A stretch of 64,000 nt of DNA from assembly GCF_022201045.2 (NCBI RefSeq), contig NC_068559.1, forward strand, positions 2,392,501-2,456,500. Reading direction: 5' to 3'. The stretch comes from Citrus sinensis. Taxonomy: Eukaryota; Streptophyta; Magnoliopsida; Sapindales; Rutaceae. A model generated the notes under the pieces. It saw only the letters and a list, made by a program, of their open reading frames with translations, did no database searches and was not told the origin of the DNA. Shown here in pieces: positions 51,401 to 62,402 of this stretch. The position numbers and the translations under genes were made by a program. Within the stretch, counting starts at the first letter, position 1; every line of letters begins with the position of its first letter.

Positions 51401-53996
51401 TTCAGAGTTCGGAAGAGCTTATTAGCTAGTTCTTTCATTGCATGAGCCTGGTAAAACACAATTCAGAATTTGAAAAGAGAAACAATGTGGAGTTTGAGAG
51501 CGTAAAATTTTGCCAACACAGATAAAAAGGAAATATTTTGTTCATCCACTAAAGCAAAATGATTTGACTTACCTGTCTGTAGTAAACAGTATCTGAAGCA
51601 TTGAAATGCATTGCATTTTTGAACATCAAATATATGTCGTGCTGCATATCAATAATGAACAAACAATCGATCAATCTAGTAGTTCGAACCCAGCACACAT
51701 GGGGAGGACAGGATTTGGTTAGTCTCAATTTTTTTTTTTTTTTTCAATAAGAAACTACGAGTATTTCTATTAATAAATAATGGAAAAAATATATCCTATT
51801 TTTCTTCTTCCTATAAAATCTACCAATTATGAAGTTTCATCAAACTAAGAAAGTAGATCACTTACAAATTTAGACTAACAAAACATAATCCAGAGCTTAT
51901 TAAAAAATAAAATAAGGTAAATAAAAACATTACATTGGTGGATAAAAGGCACAAGTTCTAAATGTCAAAGAGAGGTTAAAAGGCCTCATAATGCAATGAC
52001 TTCCAGGATTGAAGTAATCCATAGTCCGACCTACCTAAGGTTGACTGTAAATGATATGCGAGAAGAGAAACTGTGGAAGAAGTAATACAGATAGTGACTA
52101 CTATCAATTATCCACATCAATTCCATGCAGATTTCTGGTCCACCTTGTATCATTTTCAATCCTTATTAACTAAGGCTTCAGTTTCTTATTATAGAAAAAT
52201 AACAATAATAATAGGCACATCAATATCAAAATTTCGAAAGATGTAAGAGTTCCAAGGAAAAACAACTGGTTCCCTCCCTTTTCCCAAAGGCTGAAAACCG
52301 ACAAAAAGAAAGAATAGCCCAGTTCCAGAAGTCATCATTTATAAGGGAAAAACTGTGTTTGAAGGTACAGATTGCATTCCTTAACCCAAGTGCCTAAGAA
52401 GCGGACATGAGAATTTACATCATTAAGACCAAAGATGAGAAGAGTATTTGTTTCCAAATTCCTAAAAAGGATAGCTTTTCTATTATGGGCCTGAGGAAAA
52501 AGGGGACAGAGTACAAGGAAAAGATCAAACCTCAAAATCTCCCAGTGTTTGATAGCTTCCTTCATTGAGTTTTTCAGTAATTTTGCTGAGGTCCATTGGG
52601 TGTTTAATGACCTTGTAATAGTCTTCAACCTTTCAAATTAAGATATATAGATAGTCAACATCAATCATATGGCAAACAATAAATAAGTAACTGGATACAA
52701 CCTCTGTCCCATCTACTGGCTTTGCAAAGATTTTGTAGGAGTCTCTCCTGTAGTTAAAATAAAATGCAAAATTCAATTCCCTTATGCAGAAGAAATTAAA
52801 ATTCTTCTGACTCATTCATAGATAAAGAGTGCTAAACACTTGTGCATTCTAGTCATAACCCAACTTAAGAAAGTACATACCTCTTCAGCCTATCAAGTAA
52901 TAGATCAAGCATTTTTCTTTCCGGCATTGCAATTATAGATGACATGTCAACTGCTTGAATTCATAATAAGCAATGAGTTAATTATTATATGAAAGTCTAT
53001 CAACATGTTTTGATTTACATAAAGATAAAACTGCAATTTACATTTTAAATAGGAAAACAAGCTCACCAGCATTTGTGTGATGATCTCCATCACCAGTCTG
53101 TGGTGCCAACGTGAAATCAAACACGAACGGTTAAAAGTTTGAGCAATGCCTCATTCAAGGAAAAAGAGTAGCACAAATGAAATGCTTCAAACACGTTTCC
53201 ACTATAGGAAATATAATTTCGTTGTATGTGCCATTAAAATAGAGGGAAAAAATGATAGCTCACTGCTTTGGGAATCACCTTTAGGAGTGTAAGACTGAGA
53301 GTGTGTCAAGCCAGACACTACTCTTCCCGGAAAAAAATTAAAATGATACGTCTTTGCAAATTCAAATTAGATAATATGTTGCTCCTACACACATTCTCCT
53401 TTTAACCTAAATATGAGCAAAGACCTTTACCCAGATAATAAACAGCACAAGCATGCACATGTGGATATAAACAAAACAATAGAAGGCAAGCAGGCAGGTA
53501 GCAAACTAAAAGCAATCTTAATAGTCATTTATGCTTCCTAGGTGCATTTTTTTCATCAATACTTTCGTCTTTGGCGAAATCATGTATGAATAATACAACT
53601 GACCAGCATGTAACCATAGGAGTACCAAAAAGGACACTTGGCAGCGTAGACATTTCCCCACTTCCAGCTAGCCAATTGTAGGAATTAACTTTTGTATAGA
53701 TGAAATCTAACCCTTTTCAGAAAATGAACAAGTGATGTGAATGTAGAGCAAATAAATGAAAAATACAGGGGTACCTTCCGAACTTGGATTTCAACATCGT
53801 TATCTACCAGATCATGGACAGGTCTGGTCTTCCTTTTTCTAGCCAGCTTGTGGTCAGAACTTTTTCTAGTACCCTGACCTTGTGCCATTCTTGAATTGAT
53901 TGCTCTATTGCCCTCATTTCGGCTCTTTGCTTTCTGGGCCCTCCGTGCATCTAATTCAGATATACGTGCACTCCTTCGATATTCTCCAGTCGACAT
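48455..53996 (-). CDS. Bromodomain protein with C-terminal tandem repeats
   Basis: Nine exons, 53996-53775, 53097-53067, 52950-52881, 52747-52702, 52629-52531, 51641-51573, 51447-51297, 51155-51022 and 50791-48455, give 1052 residues. The N-terminus is basic (RRSARISELDARRAQ). The bromodomain is at about 90-200, with FAKPVDGTEV, VIKHPMDLSKITEKL and NAMHFNASDTVYYRQA. The acetyl-lysine Asn is Asn170, and the spacing is most like BRD7/BRD9, which are subunits of SWI/SNF remodellers; membership here is inferred. Residues 200-560 are low-complexity. Residues about 575-960 form the repeat array listed separately. Exon 8 was found because it alone keeps frame between exons 7 and 9 (joint reads GCRGERGLENF). 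The small exons 2-4 (31, 70 and 46 bases) are easily missed. Confidence 0.9.
48735..49890 (-). repeat. Coding tandem repeat, unit about 55 codons
   Basis: Six full units and two to three shortened ones lie in the last exon of the bromodomain gene. A typical unit has GSSSTQPFGSFEGLDSN, then HQIQPTAD, then GGQVPNWLKPTEL, 55 residues (165 bases). The Trp in the GGQVPNWLKP core is kept in nearly all copies, even the shortened last ones (WFKPTEL, WFMPTEL). Copies differ by substitutions spread along the unit, so the array is old. Confidence 0.9.
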
Positions 53997-54566
53997 GAAT
54001 GCTACTGTTATGCTACAATGATAATTGTAAGATCCAAATCTTCTAACCTTATTTAGGCAATAGAACACAGTAGCATTCTTTCTTCTTCTTCTTCTTCTTC
54101 TTCTTCTACTTTCTTTTCTTCCTGTTTCATAACCAAGTAATAAAAGTTAGGTTTTCTATCACTTCCCAAGACATTGCAAATATTATTGGAACTACCAAAC
54201 CAGAAACATTTATCCTGTTTTAAAAAGAATAAAGATATCACTATCATTAATATCATGTAAAACCCTGATTTAAAGTGGAAAAAAATTACAGAAATACTTT
54301 TATTAGTAGTGTAATCATTCAAACAGTTTTTTAGGTAAATTTATAAATAAAGTACAGAAGTGATGATCTGTGTCTGATATGGGATTGTCACACATATGCA
54401 CAAATTAGGCTATAGGTGTCCACTAAATTCCGATAAACTATGTGATTTATGCATCAGAAAGCTTATCATAAATGGTTAGCAGAAAACCATATTCTGCTGT
54501 AGCCCAAAGAAAACTCAATCCAAGAGAAAAGAGGCAACTTTCACACTCCGTGTCTTGGTGTTATAT
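53997..54566. other. Leader and promoter of the bromodomain gene
   Basis: A (TTC)n tract at about 54080-54107 (GAA on the sense strand) lies 85 bases upstream of the start codon, probably in the 5' leader. No other gene is seen. Confidence 0.55.
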
Positions 54567-56794
54567 CTAATTACCAACAAGAGAAAGATCAACACTTATA
54601 ATGAAGCCTGGAATCTCCAATGAAAGAATTGATGTAACCTGGGCAGTTGCTTCAGTCAGATCAGTCTGACGTCAAGAGACATTATCAAAGCTATGAAATT
54701 TATGAAGTTACGATAAGGATAGAGATACAAGCATGGATACTAGATTCAAGAAACGTATGATTACGATGTAGGCATTTCTTGGAAAAGTAGGAAATCTGCG
54801 TCAAAACAAATACTTGTGGCTCATTATAGTATAATCTCACAAGCATTTGTCTATGGGGCATTCAATGAATCAAATAGAAAAACCCATGTAATTACTTCCT
54901 TTCTAGTGAGGAAGGAGTTTCTTTCAAAACAATTCAACTATAACACATTAAAAAATTAACAAAACTATCATGTACGTTCAATTGATTTAACTAAGTAAAT
55001 TTACCAAAAATAAATCTTAAAATCCCTCGTGCTTTGATCACGGTAGTGAGATCAATAGGTAATTACAAAAAAAAATATATATATATATATATACATATTA
55101 AAAAAATCCAATGGACTCTCATTATCCAATTATCCCACTTCTGTGCCATTCGACTCACCATATGACATTAAAGGAAAGCAACTAGAAATTTTCAGTGAGA
55201 GATACGATGACATGGCATGCATAGATCAAATGGGATGATGTGCACAAGCATATTAGGTAGATTTGAAAGTAATGATAGTATCAGAATATACAACCATAAT
55301 CAATAGAGCGAAGAAGGGCACATTACCAAATACACATCCTTTCAGCAACCAAGCGGCGAAAGATTTTGCAGAGCTTCTCACTCAATTTCTCAGAACCACC
55401 ATTGTCGTAGTGCTTATGAAGCCCCACTCCCAACAAGGAAATTAATAGAGCCTTTAATGAATTGAACCCATTTAAGGTAATCTTGGTGGATTTTCCAAGA
55501 TATGAACGCATAATGACTAGAAAAAGGTTCTCGCTGCATGCTGAGAAAGAATTGACAATTGTATGATGGATGTGTAGATGCTTTCTGGCAATGATGCCAC
55601 GTCGGCAGGGTAATAATCTTCAATTACGTCAACAAGGGTCCACAAAAATGCTCGTAGTTAATTTCAAATCCACTTTCAGGTAAAAAAATCTCGAGCCAAA
55701 GTTGTCAGATAATTTTTTCCAATATTTTGAAGCAACAAGGATCCATTGAAAGTAATAACATTTTCCACTTCCAAACAATCAAGCATTTTCCGATAATTTC
55801 TTCATCAAATTTTCACAAACTACAGTCTTGCAGTAAGATCAAAACTAATTTAGAACAATTAAATGACAACTAAATTATACGTCTTTGTACCAATTATGTC
55901 ATATTTTTTGTCACATTTGACATAATAAAACACATATATGACATACACAGTATGTGCAACTGTGATGAATCTTATGTGTAAACTTGTTATTGGCAACATA
56001 CAACTTCCAAACTAAACGCCAGATCACTGCAGTTTTAGTAACGTATATAGTGCAGTGATAACACTAGAAAGTGCATTCGATTTTGTATTTTGGTCACTGT
56101 CCCCAGTGTAACTTTGACCCAGCTAAAGCTTTTTTCACTTTTACTTGACATGACCAAAAATGTAAGCCGTCGTTACCAGTCGATTCAACTGTTAAAATCG
56201 ATTGTGGTAATACAAGAGGGATGTGGTTCGAGCCCGGCTCCCACCCCTGTGGGAAGGAACTTGGCTAACATCATGGTCACAAATTTATTTTTTTAAAAAA
56301 AAGAAAGAAAACATCGACACAACCAAATGCCAAGACATACAATAAAAAAATACTTGAAACATAGAACGAAAAATGAATTACTAGCACTAACTCTCACTAA
56401 ATTGGCTTCTGGAATTCTCAAAAACGCTATAGACCAATCAAAATTTCCTCATTTCAACAGAATTATTGGAAAATTATATCACTAGTCAAAATTTATTCAA
56501 CAATTTATACACGTCGGGACAAGAAGCTAACCTTGAATGGAATTTGTTGCAAATATAGTAAGACGGGCCATCGCCAAAATCTGACAAGGACGCGTTTGTT
56601 TGATCCTTGAGAATTTGGATTCCAAAATCTTTGGAGTCTCAAATTCATGGGTGGCATTGATTTTGTAGACGCTTGTTGAATCTTGAAAATGCTTCTCTTC
56701 TGCAAATCATAACAAAGAATGATCATTACAAAATGAGTGAAAATGTTAGAATAAAAGAGAAATTTTTGAATTCGGGATTCACCTTCGCGGCCAT
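54567..56794 (-). CDS. Unresolved multi-exon gene candidate
   Basis: Several exon-like pieces lie on the minus strand but I could not join them. An ATG at 56794 starts MAAK, followed by a GT donor and an acceptor leading to 56699-56532 (56 open codons, phase 0). A 99-base terminal exon is likely at 54665-54567 (starts TDLTEATAQV, ends at TAG), after a clean CAG acceptor. Between them, 55320-55640 has open stretches such as DVIEDYYPADVASLPESI in one frame and MRSYLGKSTKITLNGF in another. I recognise no family. It may be a real gene with unusual exons, or a decaying one. Confidence 0.35.
56160..56310 (+). repeat. Possible SINE fragment
   Basis: GTGGTTCGAGCCCGGCTCCC at 56224-56243 fits RNA polymerase III box B. 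It is followed by CACCCCTGTGGGAAGGAACTTGGC and an A-rich tail (56296-56314). A box A-like stretch lies about 50 bases upstream. This is the layout of a tRNA-derived SINE, but boundaries and target duplications were not resolved. It is not a tRNA gene, since no cloverleaf forms. Confidence 0.4.
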
Positions 56795-57199
56795 TGTTGA
56801 TTTCAGAGTGGCTTGGAGCTCTATGTACGTTTTTATTACTTCGTGTGAGATGAGAAAGAAATCGCGTTAGTTATTATCCATGAGGCTTTGTTCGAATGTA
56901 TATTTGAATAAAAAAAAATTTAAACTAATTTTTTTTTTTAAGTCGTGCGAAGTACGTTTTATTTCCTAGCTTAATATATAATTTTCGAATCGATTTCAAG
57001 TGGTGCATTATATAATTGCCAAATATGAAACATTTTAATAATGTAACCATGCACGTTTTTACGCTCGTGCGCCGGGTAAAATATAAATAAAATATATATA
57101 GATAATTAAATATTAATCATATTTTATACATAAACTCAACGTAGATCATATACCTATGATATCTAGATTATTTTTTATCTTTGTTAAGTAAATAAAAGT
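56795..57199. other. Intergenic, AT-rich
   Basis: Nothing is recognised between the unresolved gene candidate and the retrotransposon. A leader for the candidate gene may start here. Confidence 0.45.
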
Positions 57200-60100
57200 A
57201 TCAGGTCGGCCATGTTACTATTTTCGCCCCGGCATGGATCACCTTAGCCAAATGGTATGAGCAGAACACAAGGATAAATATGAGCCAACCAGAGACGAGT
57301 ACCGGTCAGTGTAATATACCGACCAGAGTCATATACCGAGCCGATACCAATCCCCAAAAAGCGGGAACATGATCCCACATAATCACGGTAGTTGCACTTT
57401 TCTCAGAACCGTTGCGGGAGACGCGAGATCACACGTTTGCCCACAACGTAGCAGTTAAAGTCCTATGAGGGGCTGTTACTACCCGAAAAAGGGGGGATGA
57501 AGAATAAATGGAAACGTGGGACAGCGGCTATAAAAGAAGAAGAAATCGATGAAGAAGGACACAAAAAAACCTGAGAGGGGGAAAACGCTGCCAAATTACA
57601 ACCATGCCATTTTCTTACAAACTTCGAATAAATTAGAAACCATTCTTCAATCCAAATTGAACTGTTTTCCCGTAAACACCTTGTACTAACTTAGGCATCG
57701 GAGGGTTTACGTCGGCAAAACCACCGGCGTCTCTTATCCGTTTTTGGTGAACGCAGGTCTAGTAAGAGAAGGGAGGGTGATTCCAACCCCAGTGATTCGA
57801 GTAACAGTTGATAACTTAAACGTTGGTGAAAGAATCTGGTCGGTCAAAGGGCGAGCAGATTTCAGCATTAACATTTTAGCGCCGTCTGTGGGGAGCTGGA
57901 TAAAAAGCTACCACCGAATTAGTAGTTACCGGAGAAACAACGAACGGTTAGACATGGATGTGCCAAGGAAGGACGCTTTGAGGGAGGATAACGAAGCTCG
58001 GGAGACAATCACTCTTCGGGAAATTGCAAATGAAGCCCGGGAGAGGATGATGCAAGATCGATTGGAGAAACAAATGGAGACTCTCGCAACCATACTGTAA
58101 AAGCTGAGGGATGAGCGGAGAAGGGATTGTGAAACCCCCGTGGGGAGAGATGATGTTGGAGCAGAACCCAGCCTCTAGAGGCGTAGAGTCGAGGAAACCC
58201 TCCGTCGGCAGACCAACCTAACGGGGTGCATCCCCACGGAAGCACTGGTCGGGTTCCAGGAGAACGAGTAGATGAAGGGAGGGACCAACCTCTCCCCGAA
58301 CGGGTACTGAAAGTCAATGGCCGAGGGGCCAGTGTTGACGAATGAGAGCTCAGACAACGGTTGCACAATGCCGAGCTGGAACGAGACTAGATAGCTGCAC
58401 GTGATCCTGATCGTGCCGTAGAATTGGAGGGGGAGGTGCGCAGATTGGCGCAGGTGATGGAGGAGATACAGGGCAAGAGAAAGCCCCCGAGCTGAAGGAT
58501 AATGTTGGATGAAGAATCTCCGTTATCAACCGAGATCATGGGTACAGTAATCCCAAGAGATTTCTGCTTCCCCGACCTCAAATACTCTGGTCGAAGTGAC
58601 CCGCTGGTGCATATTGAGCGTTTCAACGACATGACGGGGGTGCAAGAGTTGACACCAGCTCAAAGGTGCAGGGTGTTCCCGTTGACACTCGAGGGGCGAG
58701 CCCGAGAATGGTACCGCAAGCTGCCCCGAGGAGTTATAAAAGGGTACGAGCAGATGTGCTAAGAGTTGGCCGAACAGTTCCGAGGAGCAGTAGCCCCAGA
58801 GGACGACATGATGGAACTGATGGGGATGAAACAGGAGGAGCATGAGTCCCTTCGGGATTTTGTAAAGCGATATCATCGGGCCGTGCTAGATTTGGGAGCT
58901 TTTAATCACCCACAGGCGTTGAGGGGATTAAAAGAAGGTGTAAGAATCGGCTGATTGTGGTATAACTTAAAAAGCCCCCCAGTGCAAAATTATTCACATG
59001 GAAGAGCTGAGGCGAAAAGAACGGAGAACCCCGAACAGGAGCAGATCGGGAAAGCGAGCTAGGGAATCCTCAGTTATAGGCGGAGTATCAGCTCGGTCCC
59101 GCCCTTACCCCATAGCTCAGAGACCACAACAGTTCCAACACAGCCGGGCCCAACCTCCGCGCACCCCGTTCCCGGAGCGGCAACGAGAATTCAGGCAGAT
59201 GGCTACCCACCCTTATCACAACACTCCTAGAGTGTTACATGCAACTGGTTCCAGGGCTGGACGACCAGATCAGCTAGCGACTATACCAGCCCGAGATGAC
59301 ATTCATGATAGCCGAGTAGTTCAGCTGGTAGACCAGAGCTTAGCATATAGACAGTAAACTCCATTAAAGATCTCCATTGAGGAATTGTATGAGAGGATTG
59401 AGGGACGAGGCCTGTTGTACCCTCCAGTGCCTATAACAAAATTGGCTCACCAACGGGATAAGAGCAGATTCTGTAAATTTCATGACACTCACGGTCACAC
59501 TATCAGCCAATGTCGTGACCTGAAGATTCAGGTGGAAGATTTAGTGAGGAACCGATACTTGGATGAGTATGTAGATAGAGTGTCCCCTGTCATTGAATCA
59601 CAGTACACGTGAGATGAAGGAGTTGAGAGGGGTCTGGAACGTGGATAGCCGACCATCCGTGTAATAGCAGGAGGGCCAACATTGACCGGGGATTCGAACA
59701 GGGCACGGAAGAACTATGGGAGATACGCCATGACTGGTAAAGAGGTGCTTCTAAATTTGCCAGCAGCTAAGAGGGCAAAAGTGCGGCAAGTTCCCATTAT
59801 GTGGACGGAGGATGACGAAGAGGGTATTTTGTATCCTCATGAGGATGCACTGGTGATTAAAGCATTGGTAGCTTGTACAGAATTGCGGCGAATACTGATG
59901 GACACGGGCAGCTCAGTCGATATTCTGTTTAAGTCGGCCCTAGATGATATGGGGATTTCAAACTTAAAGCTGGAGCGGAGAGCAGAAGCAGCCCGAGCAG
60001 AGTGATTAAGATCGGGCCAAGATTGGTCGGGACAGTAAAAGGCGAGCTGGTAAAGTGCCTACAGTCCCATGCATATATATTCGCCTGGTCTCACGAGGAC

Positions 60101-61567
60101 ATGTCAGGAATTGATCGCAGGGTAGCTTGCCACAAGTTGGCAATCAAGAAGGGGGTGAGGCCGGTAAGACAGAAAATGAGATGCTTTAACCAGAAAAGGT
60201 ATGAGGCCATAAACACCGAGGTGGAGAAGCTGTTGAAAGCAGGATTTATAAGGGAAGCCAAGTATCCGGAATGGATTTCCAATGTAGTACTGGTAAAAAA
60301 GGCCAACGGGAAGTGGAGAATGTGTGTGGACTTCACGGACCTCAATAAGACATGCCCGAAGGACAGCTTCCCCCTACCCAAAATAGATCAGCTGGTGGAC
60401 TCAACAGCAGGTCACAGTCTGCTCATTTTCATGGATGCCTTTTCTGGATACAACCAGATACCCATGGACGAGCAGGATGAGGAAACACCACCTTTATAAC
60501 TAACATGAGTTTGTTTTGCTACAGGATAATGCCTTTCGGCTTAAAAAATGCAGGAGCCACCTATCAAAGATTGGTAAACAAGATCTTCAAACCGTTGATT
60601 GGACACACTATAGAGGTGTATGTGGATGATATGATTACAAAGTCCAAAGAGCCAAGGGATCATGTGAAGCATCTAGAAGAGACCTTTGAATTGCTGAGGA
60701 AGTACGAAATGAAGCTGAACCCAGACAAATGTGCATTCGGGGTCAGCTCAGGCAAGTTCTTGGGATTCCTGGTAAGCCACCAAGGGATCGAGGCCAACCC
60801 GAAAAAAATACGGGCGGTGACAGAAATGAGGTCCCCACAGACAGTTAAGGAGGTGCAAAGCCTTATAGGGAAATTGGCAGCATTGAACCGATTCATCTCG
60901 CGGGTCACAGATAAATGCCAACCTTTCTTCCAAACCATAAAGAAAGGGAGAAAGATAGAGTGGACATTAGAGTGCGAGGAAGCATTTGGGCAGCTGAAGA
61001 AATAACTGACCCGCGCCCCGTTACTATCAACTCCGAGAGAGGGTAACCAGCTGTTTCTATACTTGGCAATCTCTAAATGGGCTACCAGCTCGGTATTAGT
61101 CAGGGAAGAAGAATGAAAGCAACACCCGGTATACTACACAAGCAAGGCTCTGGTAGACGCAGAAACCAGATATCTATTGATGGAGAGGTGGGCACTGGCT
61201 CTGATAACGGCAGCACGAAAACTCCGACCATATTTTCAAGCCCACCAGATTGTTGTGATGACTGACCAGCCCCTTTGGCAAATACTTCAAAAATCAGATG
61301 CATCTGGTCGGTTAGTAAAATGGTCCGTGGAGTTAAGTGAATTTGACCTCTCCTATAGGCCCCGAGGAGCAATCAAAACCCAAGTTCTGGCAGAATTTAT
61401 GGTTGACCAAGCTGAGCCAGGGGAAGAAATTCGGGAGGAGCAACTAATAGAGCAGGAGAAACCAAAGAGGGTGTGGCTGGTAATGGTTGACGGATCATGT
61501 AGTGAGCAAGGATCCGGAACAGGAGTTGTAATACGAAGTCCAAAAGAAACCGAAATAACGTATACAG
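57200..61567 (+). mobile_element. Ty3/gypsy LTR retrotransposon, Tat/Retand-like, broken fossil
   Basis: Parts in order: a 5' LTR (about 57200-57885, start uncertain) with a CTATAAAAG TATA box near 57527; a primer-binding region with GCGCCGTCTGTGGGGA at about 57881-57896; gag (about 57950-59610) with a CX2-type nucleic-acid motif near its end; protease with DTGSSVD (about 59890-59930); reverse transcriptase (about 60140-60950) with MDAFSGYNQI and YVDDM; RNase H (about 61170-61400); and the start of a second RNase H-like domain, a Tat-clade trait. The coding part is broken in several places (of the order of half a dozen or more), so it is a fossil. The integrase and 3' LTR are not visible because a hAT element interrupts it. 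Age cannot be set without the second LTR. Confidence 0.9.
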
Positions 61568-61580
61568 TAGGGGTGGGCAC

Positions 61581-61748
61581 CAACCCGCCCAACCCGTGAA
61601 CCCGACCCAACCCGTATGAATTTTTGCGGGTTGGGTTGGGTTGATAAAATTTACGGGTCGGGTTGGGTTGTTAAATTTTCAACCCGCACTGTTTGCGGGT
61701 TGGGTCGGGTTGTAAATTTTTAACCCAGCCCGACCCGTCAACCCGTAT
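61581..61748. repeat. Subterminal AACCCG/CGGGTT array of the hAT element
   Basis: At least six AACCCG and four CGGGTT copies occur in 168 bases, in both orientations. This forms imperfect hairpins. Subterminal clusters of short motifs are where hAT transposases such as Ac bind. That these are binding sites is inferred. Confidence 0.75.
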
Positions 61749-62402
61749 ATATGAATATATATTTAGCAACTTCTCTGAACCCTAAACTCAAATTTTCTTG
61801 TTTAAAGAACAGCTGCAGCTGCTCATCTGCTCGCGCATAGAACACAACAACATCACAACTCAACGTTTCTTGAAAAGCTGCTCAAATTGCTCAAACTACA
61901 CATCGTCACATGCTTAGGTTCTTTCTTCTTTCTATTTTACTAATTTATTATTATTTTGAAACAAGTTGGTCATTTGATTTCATGATTTGGTGCTTTATAA
62001 TATTTTTTTATTGATAAAAGTTGGTCAAATTTTGGTTGTTATGATGGTGTCAAGCTTAATCAACAATCGGATTAACATAAATAAAATAATTGTTATTATT
62101 ACAATCTTAGGGAAAAAGCTTTTCGACAAACATCTCTTGGGCATTGTTCTGCAGAAATATATTCAGTATTACTATTAACTAGTCATGCTCTCAAATTCAC
62201 ATATGTATTCTATCTCCGATGGATTTTTTTTTCATAAAATTATTTTAATCATATTTATTTATTGTAGTATCCAAACATGGTTAAATGTATTAATAAAAGA
62301 GCTTTAAGCTTGCTGTGACCACTATTTGTTATTTTTTTGATTATTTGTTAATTATTAATAGGATAATAACAATATTCTTGGCCTGGAATTTTTTCCTTGT
62401 AG

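Noticed and set aside
51680-51750. Second box B-like site (AGTTCGAACCC) with a T run
   Set aside because: It starts about 40 bases from a bromodomain exon with no room for box A; left unassigned.
56224-56243. Possible tRNA gene
   Set aside because: The box B motif is good but no acceptor stem or anticodon arm forms around it; a SINE remnant fits better.
59640-61600. Separate host genes encoding aspartic protease, reverse transcriptase or RNase H
   Set aside because: The order and motifs are those of a Ty3/gypsy element, so these are parts of one fossil and not host genes.
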